Source: CAXXXW01 sp963665555 (GTDB lineage: Bacteria > Pseudomonadota > Alphaproteobacteria > Thalassobaculales > Thalassobaculaceae). From it: DNA of 64,000 bases. The DNA lies in assembly GCA_963665555.2 (NCBI GenBank), contig OY762308.1, forward strand, positions 1,922,001 through 1,986,000. The letters run 5' to 3'. Every line of letters begins with the position of its first letter. The stretch's first letter is position 1. Positions 39,996 through 47,709 of this stretch are shown here, in pieces. The notes under the pieces were generated by a model, which was not told the origin of the DNA, did no database searches, and was given only the letters and a program-made list of their open reading frames with translations. The translations under genes were made by a program, and so were the position numbers.

Positions 39996-42900
39996 TCAAG
40001 GGTTTTCCGCCCGGCCCTCGAAATGCGCGAGCGCCAGCGCGTAGGCGGCCTTGCCGATCGCCGCGCCCATGCGCCGGCCGGGGATGTCGTCGGCCGGCGG
40101 GTGGATGCCGCCCCAGATGCGCGAGAGCGCGCACTGGTCGGCGGCGTCGCGGTAGGTCGCCCACTCCAGGGTCATGTCCACGGTCGGGCCGCGCTCGAAT
40201 TCGAGGAACGTGTCGGCGGGGATGCGAAAGCCGCTCTTGCCGCCGGGGAAGAACGGATCGCCGGTGAACGCCTCCAGCACCTCCGCCGCCGCGCGCGAGA
40301 AGGTGGAGTGGCCGGAGACGTATCCCGCGAAGGGCGGCGTCACGAAGTCCGGCCGCTGGTAGGGCCACCAGTCCCGGGCGAGGATCCAGCCCACGCCGGC
40401 CCGCCCGGTCGCCGGGTCGGCGCGGTCCGGGCCGCGCCAGGCGTAAAGCTTGATCTCGCCCGCGTTTTCGCCGTTCGCGCCGGCCAGCGGATCGCCCTCC
40501 GCCACCCGCTCGACGAACCCCTCGACGAGCGGCGTCTCGAGGCCCTTGCCGCGCCAGCGCGGGCCGCCCATCGCCCGAAGGACCGAAACCGGGCGGATGT
40601 AGTCGTACCGGCCCTTGACGCTCCACGCCGCGACGGCGGCGTCGTGCATCGCGCCGCCGAGGGCGAAATAGGCCTTCGCCTCCCATTCGAGCCTGTCGAG
40701 TTCCGGCCCGGCGCCGGCGAGGCGGCGCTCCAGCAGGGGATGGTCGGCGACCTCGTTCAGGATGACGAACCAGTGGCCCGGCGGCGTTTCGGATTCCGGC
40801 CCGTCCGCCCAGAACTCGGCCAGGACCCGGGCGTAGTCGCCGCGGGGAACGACCTGCGGCGCGTAGGGTTCGCCCGTCGCGGGGTTCAGCGCGTGGCCGC
40901 GGCCCGGATCGCCGCCGCCCCCGGCGTCGTAGAACGCCTCGTAGCCCGCCGGCCCGTCGGGATAGGCGCGGATGGCGCCGATGGCGCCCGGCGAGATGTC
41001 GATCTCCACGCCGTCGCCGGGGTCGAGATGGCTCGACCACCGCGCCACCAGCGCGAACCCCCGCATGTAGCGGCCGTCGGGATCGCCGGCGCGGGGCGGC
41101 GGGCCGGGATCGAGATAGACCGTCCAGCCGGTCCCGCCGCGCCGGTGGACCGCCGCGTCGCGCGCCGACAGCGCGAAGGGCAGCACGCGGCCCCATTCGG
41201 GGCCGATGAACTCGGTTTCGCCGGGTATCGCGTGTCCCGACTGGTCGACGAAGCTCGCCAGGCGGAGCGGCTGCCAGCGGTCCAGGTCGTCGATATAGGG
41301 GTTGCCCGGCTCGCCCATGGGGAGGGGGCTGTTGGCCGGGGCGTAGTCGCGGCTGGCGTAGTCTTCCGCTTCGTTGGCGCCGTCGGCGAGGCCGAGCGCG
41401 ATGTAGCAGGCGGCGATATGCGCGCCGAGCGCCGCCGGCCGGGCGCGGGCGGGTTCGGGCGGCGCGCCGGCGATGTCGTATCCCAGCGCGCCCATCAGCG
41501 CTTCGGCGTTCTCCCGCGTCCAGGCCGCGCCGGGCGAGCGCCGGAAGCGCCAGCGGACCAGGCGGTGGGCGGCGTGGCTCATCGCCTCGCGGCGCGCCGC
41601 CGCGATGTCCGCCGGCGCGGCCCCGCGCTCGAAGGGGCAGGCGACGCCGGCCCGGCTCCGGCCGAGCAGCCAGGGCGCCGCGCCGCCGCCGTAGGCCGCC
41701 CAGGCGTCGTACATCGCCGCCGAGAGGTGGAACAGGTTGCGGGCGTGGACGGTCGGCCGCGCGAAGTCCTGGCGGATCGCCTGGAGCAGCGTCTCGATCC
41801 AGCGCCGCGCCACGCCGACATCGGCCGACATCGGCGTCCCCGCCACATAGCGCGCGCGGACCGTCGCCGCCCGGTCCGGCATGACGACGGCCGCGGACCG
41901 CGCGCGCGGATCGTCGAACCGGCCGCCCGCGCCCTCCCAGTGGGAGAAATGGCGGTCGCCGATCCGCGCCGGCGCCTCGATCCGGACCCGCGCGCCGGGC
42001 CGGTAGGCGCCGCCGCCGGAGCCGCCGTCCACCGCCAGGCGCGGGAGGCCGAACGCGGTCTGCCCGATCTCGACAAGCCCGCCGGCCGCCACGCCGGTCC
42101 GCGCCTCGACCGCGCCGTCGGGCCAGCGCACTTCGATGTCGGCGGTTTCGGCCCGGCCCATCCCGAAATGGGCCTCGATCGGGTTCTGGGAGGCGAAGCC
42201 GCCGCTGGCGTGGACCTCGCGGACCTGGACGCCGGCGGCGGAGCGGACCTCGACCCGCGCGCCGACGCCGGCGGTGTTGCCGGTCGCGCTCCGCAGCCGG
42301 ACCGTCAGCCCGCGGTTCGGGCCGGACAGCTCGTTGCGGTAGTAAAGCAGGGGCCGGCCGACGGGCGGCTGTCCGGGATCGACGACGCTGTGGGCGACCG
42401 CGATGTCGATGTCGCCGTCGCGGTCGGCGTCGAAACACACGGCGCCCCTTCCCTGGCCGGTGTCGGCGAGGCCGAGTTCCGCCGCCCGCTCCGTGAAGGT
42501 CCCGTCGCCGTTCGCGTGGAAGAACCGCGACGCCGCCCCGGCGAAGGCTTCGTCGTGGTAGCCGTTGACGTGGAAGATGTCGAGGTGGCCGTCGTTGTCG
42601 AAATCCGCGAAACAGGCGCCCCAGGCCCAGCCGCCGTCCACGACGCCGGCCTCGGCGGCGACATCCTCGAACCCGCCCTTGCCGTCGTTGCGGTAGAGGC
42701 GGTTCCCGGTCCCCAGCGTCAGGGGGAAATCGACCTTCGCGGCGACGGCCGGGTCCGGGGCCAGGACCGAGGTCACGAACCAGTCCATGTCGCCGTCGTT
42801 GTCGTAGTCGGCGACGGCGGCGCCCATGCCGAACTCGTCGTCGATGGCGGCGCGGTCGGTCGCCCGCTCGAAACCGCCGGCGCCGTCGTTGCGGAACACC

Positions 42901-43724
42901 TGGCTGGTCCCGAAATCGGCGGCCATCGCCAGGTCGAGGTCGCCGTCGCCATCGAGGTCGCTCAGGATCGGCGTGAAGGTGAAGTCGAAGTTCGCGCCGG
43001 AAGCGAGGTCGGTTTCCCCGATACCGTCCAGGGTTACGGCGCGCGCCGCGTTTATCGGGCCGGAGAGGCCGGCCGCCACGCCGCGGCTCTCGAAGACGCC
43101 GTCGCCCCGGTTGCGCCACAGGGTCTGCGTGTCGTCGCCCGTGGGGTCCTGCGACCAGTGGGACAGGAACAGGTCGAGGTCGCCGTCGCGGTCGTCGTCG
43201 GCGAAGGCGGCGGACATCGTGTACCGCCGGAACCCCTCCAGGCCGGATCCGGCGGTCGCGTCGACGAAGGCGCCGCCCTCGTTGCGCAGCAGCAGCGGCG
43301 GCGTTCCCGAGAGGCCGCCGACGAACAGGTCGAGGTCGCCGTCGCCGTCGATGTCGCCGAAGGCGGCGGCGCCGGCCTCGCCGCCGGTCGGCACGCCGGC
43401 CGCCGCGCCGACCTCCTCGAACGAGCCGTCGCCCCGGTTGCGGAACAGTTCGTTCGGCCGCGCGCCGTTGTTCGGGACGAACAGGTCGATGTCGCCGTCG
43501 CCGTCGTAATCCGCCGCCGCCAGTCCGCGCCCGAACAGTTGCTCCTGTTGCGTCCCCGGCGGCATCCCCTCCTGGGGCAGGCCGGCGGCGGCGCCGATCT
43601 CGACGAAGCGCAGCGCTGTCTCCGGCCCGGGGTCCGCCGCCGCGGCCGGGCCGCTCCACGCCGCCAGCGCCGCCGCCAGCGGCGCGGCGCGGAGCCAGGG
43701 CGAGGCCCGGCGGTTTCCCTCCAT
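39996..43724 (-). CDS. Secreted FG-GAP/ASPIC-UnbV propeller fused to a vanadium-dependent haloperoxidase-like domain
   Basis: A 1242-residue exported protein. A signal peptide (leader ending near GPAAAADPGP) is followed by at least seven calcium-binding D-x-D-x-D-G repeats (DYDGDGDIDLF, DIDGDGDLDLF, DFDNDGHLDIF and others) that form an integrin-like beta-propeller. An ASPIC/UnbV segment follows at about residues 468-540 (GLTVRLRSATGNTAGVGARV), then an InlB-like repeat near 590-625. From about 630 to the end comes a PAP2/vanadium haloperoxidase-type domain with K-x6-RP (KGRYDYIRP, about 1037), SGHSTFSR (about 1135) and RIWGGIHPP (about 1199), the vanadate-binding set. It could be a haloperoxidase or a phosphatase. 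It is 33 bases after a CaiB gene and 31 before the hydratase genes. Confidence 0.87.
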   Translation of the reverse strand: MEGNRRASPWLRAAPLAAALAAWSGPAAAADPGPETALRFVEIGAAAGLPQEGMPPGTQQEQLFGRGLAAADYDGDGDIDLFVPNNGARPNELFRNRGDGSFEEVGAAAGVPTGGEAGAAAFGDIDGDGDLDLFVGGLSGTPPLLLRNEGGAFVDATAGSGLEGFRRYTMSAAFADDDRDGDLDLFLSHWSQDPTGDDTQTLWRNRGDGVFESRGVAAGLSGPINAARAVTLDGIGETDLASGANFDFTFTPILSDLDGDGDLDLAMAADFGTSQVFRNDGAGGFERATDRAAIDDEFGMGAAVADYDNDGDMDWFVTSVLAPDPAVAAKVDFPLTLGTGNRLYRNDGKGGFEDVAAEAGVVDGGWAWGACFADFDNDGHLDIFHVNGYHDEAFAGAASRFFHANGDGTFTERAAELGLADTGQGRGAVCFDADRDGDIDIAVAHSVVDPGQPPVGRPLLYYRNELSGPNRGLTVRLRSATGNTAGVGARVEVRSAAGVQVREVHASGGFASQNPIEAHFGMGRAETADIEVRWPDGAVEARTGVAAGGLVEIGQTAFGLPRLAVDGGSGGGAYRPGARVRIEAPARIGDRHFSHWEGAGGRFDDPRARSAAVVMPDRAATVRARYVAGTPMSADVGVARRWIETLLQAIRQDFARPTVHARNLFHLSAAMYDAWAAYGGGAAPWLLGRSRAGVACPFERGAAPADIAAARREAMSHAAHRLVRWRFRRSPGAAWTRENAEALMGALGYDIAGAPPEPARARPAALGAHIAACYIALGLADGANEAEDYASRDYAPANSPLPMGEPGNPYIDDLDRWQPLRLASFVDQSGHAIPGETEFIGPEWGRVLPFALSARDAAVHRRGGTGWTVYLDPGPPPRAGDPDGRYMRGFALVARWSSHLDPGDGVEIDISPGAIGAIRAYPDGPAGYEAFYDAGGGGDPGRGHALNPATGEPYAPQVVPRGDYARVLAEFWADGPESETPPGHWFVILNEVADHPLLERRLAGAGPELDRLEWEAKAYFALGGAMHDAAVAAWSVKGRYDYIRPVSVLRAMGGPRWRGKGLETPLVEGFVERVAEGDPLAGANGENAGEIKLYAWRGPDRADPATGRAGVGWILARDWWPYQRPDFVTPPFAGYVSGHSTFSRAAAEVLEAFTGDPFFPGGKSGFRIPADTFLEFERGPTVDMTLEWATYRDAADQCALSRIWGGIHPPADDIPGRRMGAAIGKAAYALALAHFEGRAENP

Positions 43725-43757
43725 TCCCTCGTCTCCCCGGCGGGGCCGGCGGCCGCC

Positions 43758-44999
43758 TCAGGCCCGGCGGCGGGTCTCGACCAGCGCGCCGTCGCGGGCC
43801 AGCGCCTCGATCTCCGCCCCGGAATAGCCGTGGGCGGCGAGGATTTCGCGGCCGTGCTCGCCGAACCTCGGCGGCGGGCGCCGCGCCGCGCCGGGCGTGC
43901 GGGTCAGCTTGATCGGCGATCCCCAGCTCCGGTACGGCCCCATTTCGAGCCGCATCCCGCGATGCGCGGTGTGGGGATGGGCCATCGCCTCGGCCGTGTC
44001 GCGCACCGGGCCGACCGGCAGGCCGGCGGCGAGCAGCCGGTCGCACAGCGCCTCGCCGTCCGCCGCCGCGAGCGCGCCGCCGAGTTCGCGCTTCAGTTCG
44101 GCCTTGTTGCGCTGGCGGTCGGCGTTGGTGGCGAAGCGCGGGTCCGCGCCCAGTTCCGGGCGGCCGAGCTCCTCGCACAGCCGCCGCCACGCCCGGTCGT
44201 TGCCGCCGGCGACGAAAATCTTGCAGGTCGCGGTCTCGAACAGGTCGTAGGGCGCGATGTTGGGATGCGGGTTGCCGGTCAGCCCCGGCGTCTTGCCGCC
44301 GGAGACGAAGTAGTTGCTCACATGCGGGTGCATCAGCGACAGGCCGCAATCGTAGAGCGCCATGTCGAGGAACTGGCCGCGCCCGGACCGCTCGCGCTCC
44401 AGCAGCGCCATCAGGATGGCGTTGCCGGCGTAGAGGCCGGTGCCGATGTCCACGACGGCGAGGCCGACCCGCGTCGGCCCGCTCTCCGGCGCGCCGTTGA
44501 CCGAGAAATGGCCGACCATGGCCTGGACGATCCCGTCGTAGCCGGGAAAGCCGCCGTAAGGCCCGTCCGCGCCGAAGCCGGAGATGCGGCAATGCACCAG
44601 CCGGGGAAACCGCTCGCGCAGCACCTCCTCGTAGCCGAGGCCCCACCGCTCCATCGAGCCGGTCTTGTAGTTCTCGACCAGCACGTCGGCGCCGTCCAGC
44701 AGCCGCAGCAGGACCGCCTTTCCCGCCTCGCGGGAGAGGTCGAGGCCGATGGAGCGCTTGTTGCGGTTGACGCCGACGAAATAGGCCGCGTCGCCCCGGT
44801 CGCCGCCGTCCTCCCCGTTGCCGCCGCCGTCGAAGGGCGGCCCCCAGTCGCGGGTCTCGTCGCCCTGCGGCGGCTCCACCTTGACGATTTCGGCCCCCTG
44901 GTCGCCAAGCATCTGGGTGCAGTACGGCCCGCCGAGGACGCGGCTGCAATCGACGACCTTGAGGCCGGCAAGCGCGCCGGCGCCTCCGCTTGCGGTCAT
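43758..44999 (-). CDS. CaiB/BaiF family (class III) CoA-transferase
   Basis: A 413-residue CoA-transferase, paralogous to the one at 9583 but clearly different. Marks are LAGLKVVDCSRVLGGPYCTQ, GAEIVKVEPPQGDETR and VNRNKRSIGLDLSREAGK; the likely catalytic Asp lies in FLDMALYDCGLS. The ATG at 44999 gives the family N-terminus; the longer frame upstream runs antisense-like through the next gene. It lies 86 bases after CoA-transferase B and 33 before the haloperoxidase fusion, probably one transcript. Confidence 0.93.
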   Translation of the reverse strand: MTASGGAGALAGLKVVDCSRVLGGPYCTQMLGDQGAEIVKVEPPQGDETRDWGPPFDGGGNGEDGGDRGDAAYFVGVNRNKRSIGLDLSREAGKAVLLRLLDGADVLVENYKTGSMERWGLGYEEVLRERFPRLVHCRISGFGADGPYGGFPGYDGIVQAMVGHFSVNGAPESGPTRVGLAVVDIGTGLYAGNAILMALLERERSGRGQFLDMALYDCGLSLMHPHVSNYFVSGGKTPGLTGNPHPNIAPYDLFETATCKIFVAGGNDRAWRRLCEELGRPELGADPRFATNADRQRNKAELKRELGGALAAADGEALCDRLLAAGLPVGPVRDTAEAMAHPHTAHRGMRLEMGPYRSWGSPIKLTRTPGAARRPPPRFGEHGREILAAHGYSGAEIEALARDGALVETRRRA

Positions 45000-45085
45000 G
45001 GTCGGCCTCCGGCGCGATTGAGCGAAGGCGCGGAACCTAGGGCGGGCCGGGGCCGGCCGCAAGCCCCGCCGGCGGCGCGGCCGCC

Positions 45086-45826
45086 CTACGCCGCCCGGCC
45101 GGCGCCGAAGACGCGGGCCGCGAAGGCGGGATAGATTTCGGACAGTTGCGCCGCCACCGTGCCCCGGATCGTCCGCAACTCCCCCGCGTCCGGCGCCGGG
45201 GTTTCGGGGACGCCGCCCTCGGGCATGTCGAAGGAGAAGCCGGTTTGCGCGACGACCTCCCCGGGCGTATGGCCCGGGTGCACGCTTTCGAGGCGGAAGC
45301 GGCGGCGCGCCTTGTCCACATGGAACAGGCAGCGGTCGGTGATCAGCTTGTACGGCCCGCCCGGCCGGTAGACCTCCGGCTCGGAAAAGCCGGGCGCGCT
45401 CACGAAATCCACCCTGTCCACCAGCGTGCGCGGCGTGTGCTCCAGCCGGAACAGGATCACGCGCGGCACCACGAAATAGAGGTAGCCCGAACCGAAGGAG
45501 CCGGGAAAGCGCGCCTTGGGCCGGTCCGGGTCGCCGATCGAGACCAGGTTGACGTTGGCCGCGCCGTCGATCTGCGCCCCGGAGAGGAAGAAGGCGTCGA
45601 TCCGCCCCTCGCCGGCGCAGTCGAACAGTTCCTTGCCGCCGTCGGTGAAGGCGTTGTTGCGCTCGCTCCCCAGGATCGAGACGCGCATGGCGCCGCCGGC
45701 CCGTTCGCGCGCCAGCAGCGCGGCCGCGCCGGGGATCGGCGAGGAGGCGCCGACCGCGACATGGCCCAGCCCGTCCAGCATCCGGGCGACCGCGCCGATC
45801 AGCACCTCTTCCGCGCGCGCGTCCAC
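45086..45826 (-). CDS. Type I CoA-transferase, subunit B (GctB/IpdB-like)
   Basis: A 246-residue beta subunit of a family I CoA-transferase related to glutaconate CoA-transferase and IpdB. The probable catalytic Glu region is RVSILGSERNNAFTDGG, and DAFFLSGAQIDGAANVNLVS and the Gly-rich GSFGSGYLYFVV are family phrases. In IpdAB the pair acts as a ring-opening hydrolase on steroid degradation intermediates, so transferase activity is not certain. It starts 21 bases after its partner. Confidence 0.88.
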   Translation of the reverse strand: MDARAEEVLIGAVARMLDGLGHVAVGASSPIPGAAALLARERAGGAMRVSILGSERNNAFTDGGKELFDCAGEGRIDAFFLSGAQIDGAANVNLVSIGDPDRPKARFPGSFGSGYLYFVVPRVILFRLEHTPRTLVDRVDFVSAPGFSEPEVYRPGGPYKLITDRCLFHVDKARRRFRLESVHPGHTPGEVVAQTGFSFDMPEGGVPETPAPDAGELRTIRGTVAAQLSEIYPAFAARVFGAGRAA

Positions 45827-45847
45827 CGGCCCCGTCCGCCCGCGGCG

Positions 45848-46693
45848 CTATTCGGCGGCGGCCCTGGCCTCGGGCGCGGCCGGACCGGCGAACACCGCCT
45901 CGTCGAGCCAGCGCGCGAACCCCTCCTCCGTGCGCGCCAGTTCGACATAGCGCGCGAGATGGGCGTCGTCCGGGCCGTAGCCGCCGGGAACGCCGAGCGG
46001 CCAGGCCCCCTCCGCCGCCTCCGCCATCGCCGAGACGTAGAGGCCGGGGATCGCGCCGGGCTTCAGGCGCTCGTCCGCCATCAGGTCGCCGTCCACGATC
46101 CGCTCGACCGTGACCAGCGCGGCCGCCGAGGCGTGGGCCATCAGCATCTGCTCCCGCCGGACCCCGATCCAGACATTGCCGAAACGGTCCGCCGCCGGGG
46201 CGTGGAACAGCGCGAAATCGGGCCGGATCGCCGGCAGCAGGACGACGGGATCGCGCCCCTCGGCGAAGGGGTTGTCGATGACCTTCCAGTCGGCCCGCCG
46301 CGCCAGGATGTCGGAGCCGATCAGGCCGCGCAGCGGGATGAAGGGGATCGCCTTCTCCGAGGCCTGCAGGGCGGCGTGGATCGCCGGGCAGGTCGAATCG
46401 GCGACGCGGAGCGTCCCGGCCTTGACCGCGGCGGTGAAGCGGGGCGCGAGGCCGTATTCCGAAAGCGTGACGGCGGCGGTCTCCACCTCCGCGACGCAGC
46501 CGGCCCCGATCAGCATGTCGGCCTGGAAGCCGAGCGCCGGCACGCCGAGCAGCCGCAGCCCGCGCGCCCCGCGCCGGATCAGCGCCCGCGCCGCCGCGAG
46601 CGCGCAATAGCCGTAGTCCGGCGGCAGGGCGACCGTCGCCCCGTCCGGGACAAGGGCGGCCAGTTCCTCGACCGAAACGATGTTCGCGCGCAT
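45848..46693 (-). CDS. Type I CoA-transferase, subunit A (GctA/IpdA-like)
   Basis: A 281-residue alpha subunit partner of the gene downstream. It has a VSVEELAALVPDGATVALPP start and the core GLRLLGVPALGFQADMLIGA, then RRADWKVIDNPFAEGRDPVV and LFHAPAADRFGNVWIG, typical of GctA/IpdA. The ATG at 46693 is preferred; the frame is open further upstream into unrelated DNA. It heads the minus-strand run that ends with the nitrile hydratase genes. Confidence 0.88.
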   Translation of the reverse strand: MRANIVSVEELAALVPDGATVALPPDYGYCALAAARALIRRGARGLRLLGVPALGFQADMLIGAGCVAEVETAAVTLSEYGLAPRFTAAVKAGTLRVADSTCPAIHAALQASEKAIPFIPLRGLIGSDILARRADWKVIDNPFAEGRDPVVLLPAIRPDFALFHAPAADRFGNVWIGVRREQMLMAHASAAALVTVERIVDGDLMADERLKPGAIPGLYVSAMAEAAEGAWPLGVPGGYGPDDAHLARYVELARTEEGFARWLDEAVFAGPAAPEARAAAE

Positions 46694-46821
46694 GTCCGAA
46701 AACCCCCCGAGCCTCGCCGCGCGCACTCTACGCCGGCCCGCCCCCGCCTGTCGCGGACTTTCGCAAGGGAACCCGGCGCGACCGTCCGAACGGGCGCCTT
46801 CCGGGGGAGAGTCGATCGTCC

Positions 46822-47391
46822 TTACCGCGGACGAAGGATCGACTGGATATCCCGGGATGTCAGTTCCCGCCGCTCGTCGCACGCGCGGAGCAGGTCGTCG
46901 CTGGGTCTGGTGTGCTCGGAACGGCTGCCGTGCCACACCGTCGTGAGGACCCCCTCCGCCTTCACGGCCTCGATGGCGGGGGTGAAATCGCTGTCCCCGG
47001 ACAGCAGGACCACCTTCGAGACGCGCTGCTTGCCGGCCAGAAGCGCCATGTCCACGCCCAACATGAGATCGACGCGCTTCTGCTGGAATATCGGATCGCC
47101 GTTACGGTCCGTGCCCCTGAACGCCAGCCGGCCCAGGCGAACCTCGAACCTCGGAATGTACCCGAGCGCTGTGAAGAAGCGGTGTCGCTTCCCGTATCGT
47201 TCGTTCTCCTCCCCCGTCGGCGAACTGCTCCTGTAGGGCAGGCAGTGGTAGTAGTAGGCTCGGAGGAGTTCGTCGCCCTCGCCAACCATGGCGCCGGCCA
47301 GTTTCCCGAAATCGATCCGCGGTTCGGCGTGGTCGTACCGGAGGACCTTGTCGAGATACCCGCCGTCGATGAAAACCGCGGTCATGCCCAT
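46822..47391 (-). CDS. NYN domain (LabA/DUF88-like, PIN-fold) protein
   Basis: A 189-residue protein with the NYN nuclease fold: an N-terminal acidic strand AVFIDGGYLDKV, a central KRVDLMLGVDMALLAGK and VVLLSGDSDFTPAIEAVKAEG, which together supply the Asp cluster for metal binding. RNase activity is expected from the fold. The gene is less GC-rich than its neighbours. It is preceded by a promoter-like pair and a strongly folded leader (47408-47538). No partner gene is adjacent, and its role (RNA decay, defence or regulation) is unknown. Confidence 0.88.
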   Translation of the reverse strand: MGMTAVFIDGGYLDKVLRYDHAEPRIDFGKLAGAMVGEGDELLRAYYYHCLPYRSSSPTGEENERYGKRHRFFTALGYIPRFEVRLGRLAFRGTDRNGDPIFQQKRVDLMLGVDMALLAGKQRVSKVVLLSGDSDFTPAIEAVKAEGVLTTVWHGSRSEHTRPSDDLLRACDERRELTSRDIQSILRPR

Positions 47392-47413
47392 CGACGACTC
47401 CCGCCGCACAAGA

Positions 47414-47445
47414 AGGGCCGGCGCATGGCCGGCCCTCTCATTTTT
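47414..47445. terminator. Strong hairpin with flanking T/A runs, terminator-like
   Basis: A 9-bp perfect stem (AGGGCCGGC at 47414-47422 and GCCGGCCCT at 47428-47436) with a 5-base loop. On the plus strand it is followed by CTCATTTTT, a good U-tract. On the minus strand it is followed by the weaker TTCTTGTG and then the NYN start. No plus-strand gene ends just upstream, so it may serve as an attenuator in the NYN leader or as the end of a small RNA. Confidence 0.6.
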
Positions 47446-47509
47446 CCCACCGTGCCCCAGGGAGCGATTCGCTTCGCCGGGAAACGGTGGGGTCCATAAA
47501 CGGACATAT

Positions 47510-47538
47510 CTTGTAGAACCGGTACGCCCCGATGTCAA
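47510..47538 (-). promoter_or_regulatory. Candidate sigma-70 promoter driving the NYN leader
   Basis: On the minus strand a perfect TTGACA (complement of 47533-47538), a 17-base spacer and TACAAG (complement of 47510-47515). Transcription would begin near 47503, giving about 110 bases of structured leader before the NYN start. Confidence 0.6.
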
Positions 47539-47709
47539 GGAAAATTCTCGTCCGACACCGATCCGGGGGGCGGCGTCGGCGTCCGCCCCGTCGAACAGCC
47601 TTAACATCGGGATTCGACGTTCCCGATCCGAAAGCGCGTTCGATCGGGTATACGAACCCCTTCGCGCCGCGCGGCTGTAGGATGGGGCCGCGACGGGAGG
47701 GAGCTTGCG

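Larger units (their letters stand above)
47392..47709. other. 318-base divergent intergenic region with structured leader
   Basis: Between the NYN gene and the ThDP enzyme gene. It contains the hairpin at 47414-47436, an 8-bp inverted repeat (47446-47453 with 47484-47491), and a minus-strand promoter-like pair (47510-47538). The remaining 170 bases up to the ThDP gene are mixed in composition with no ORF I can support. Confidence 0.7.
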
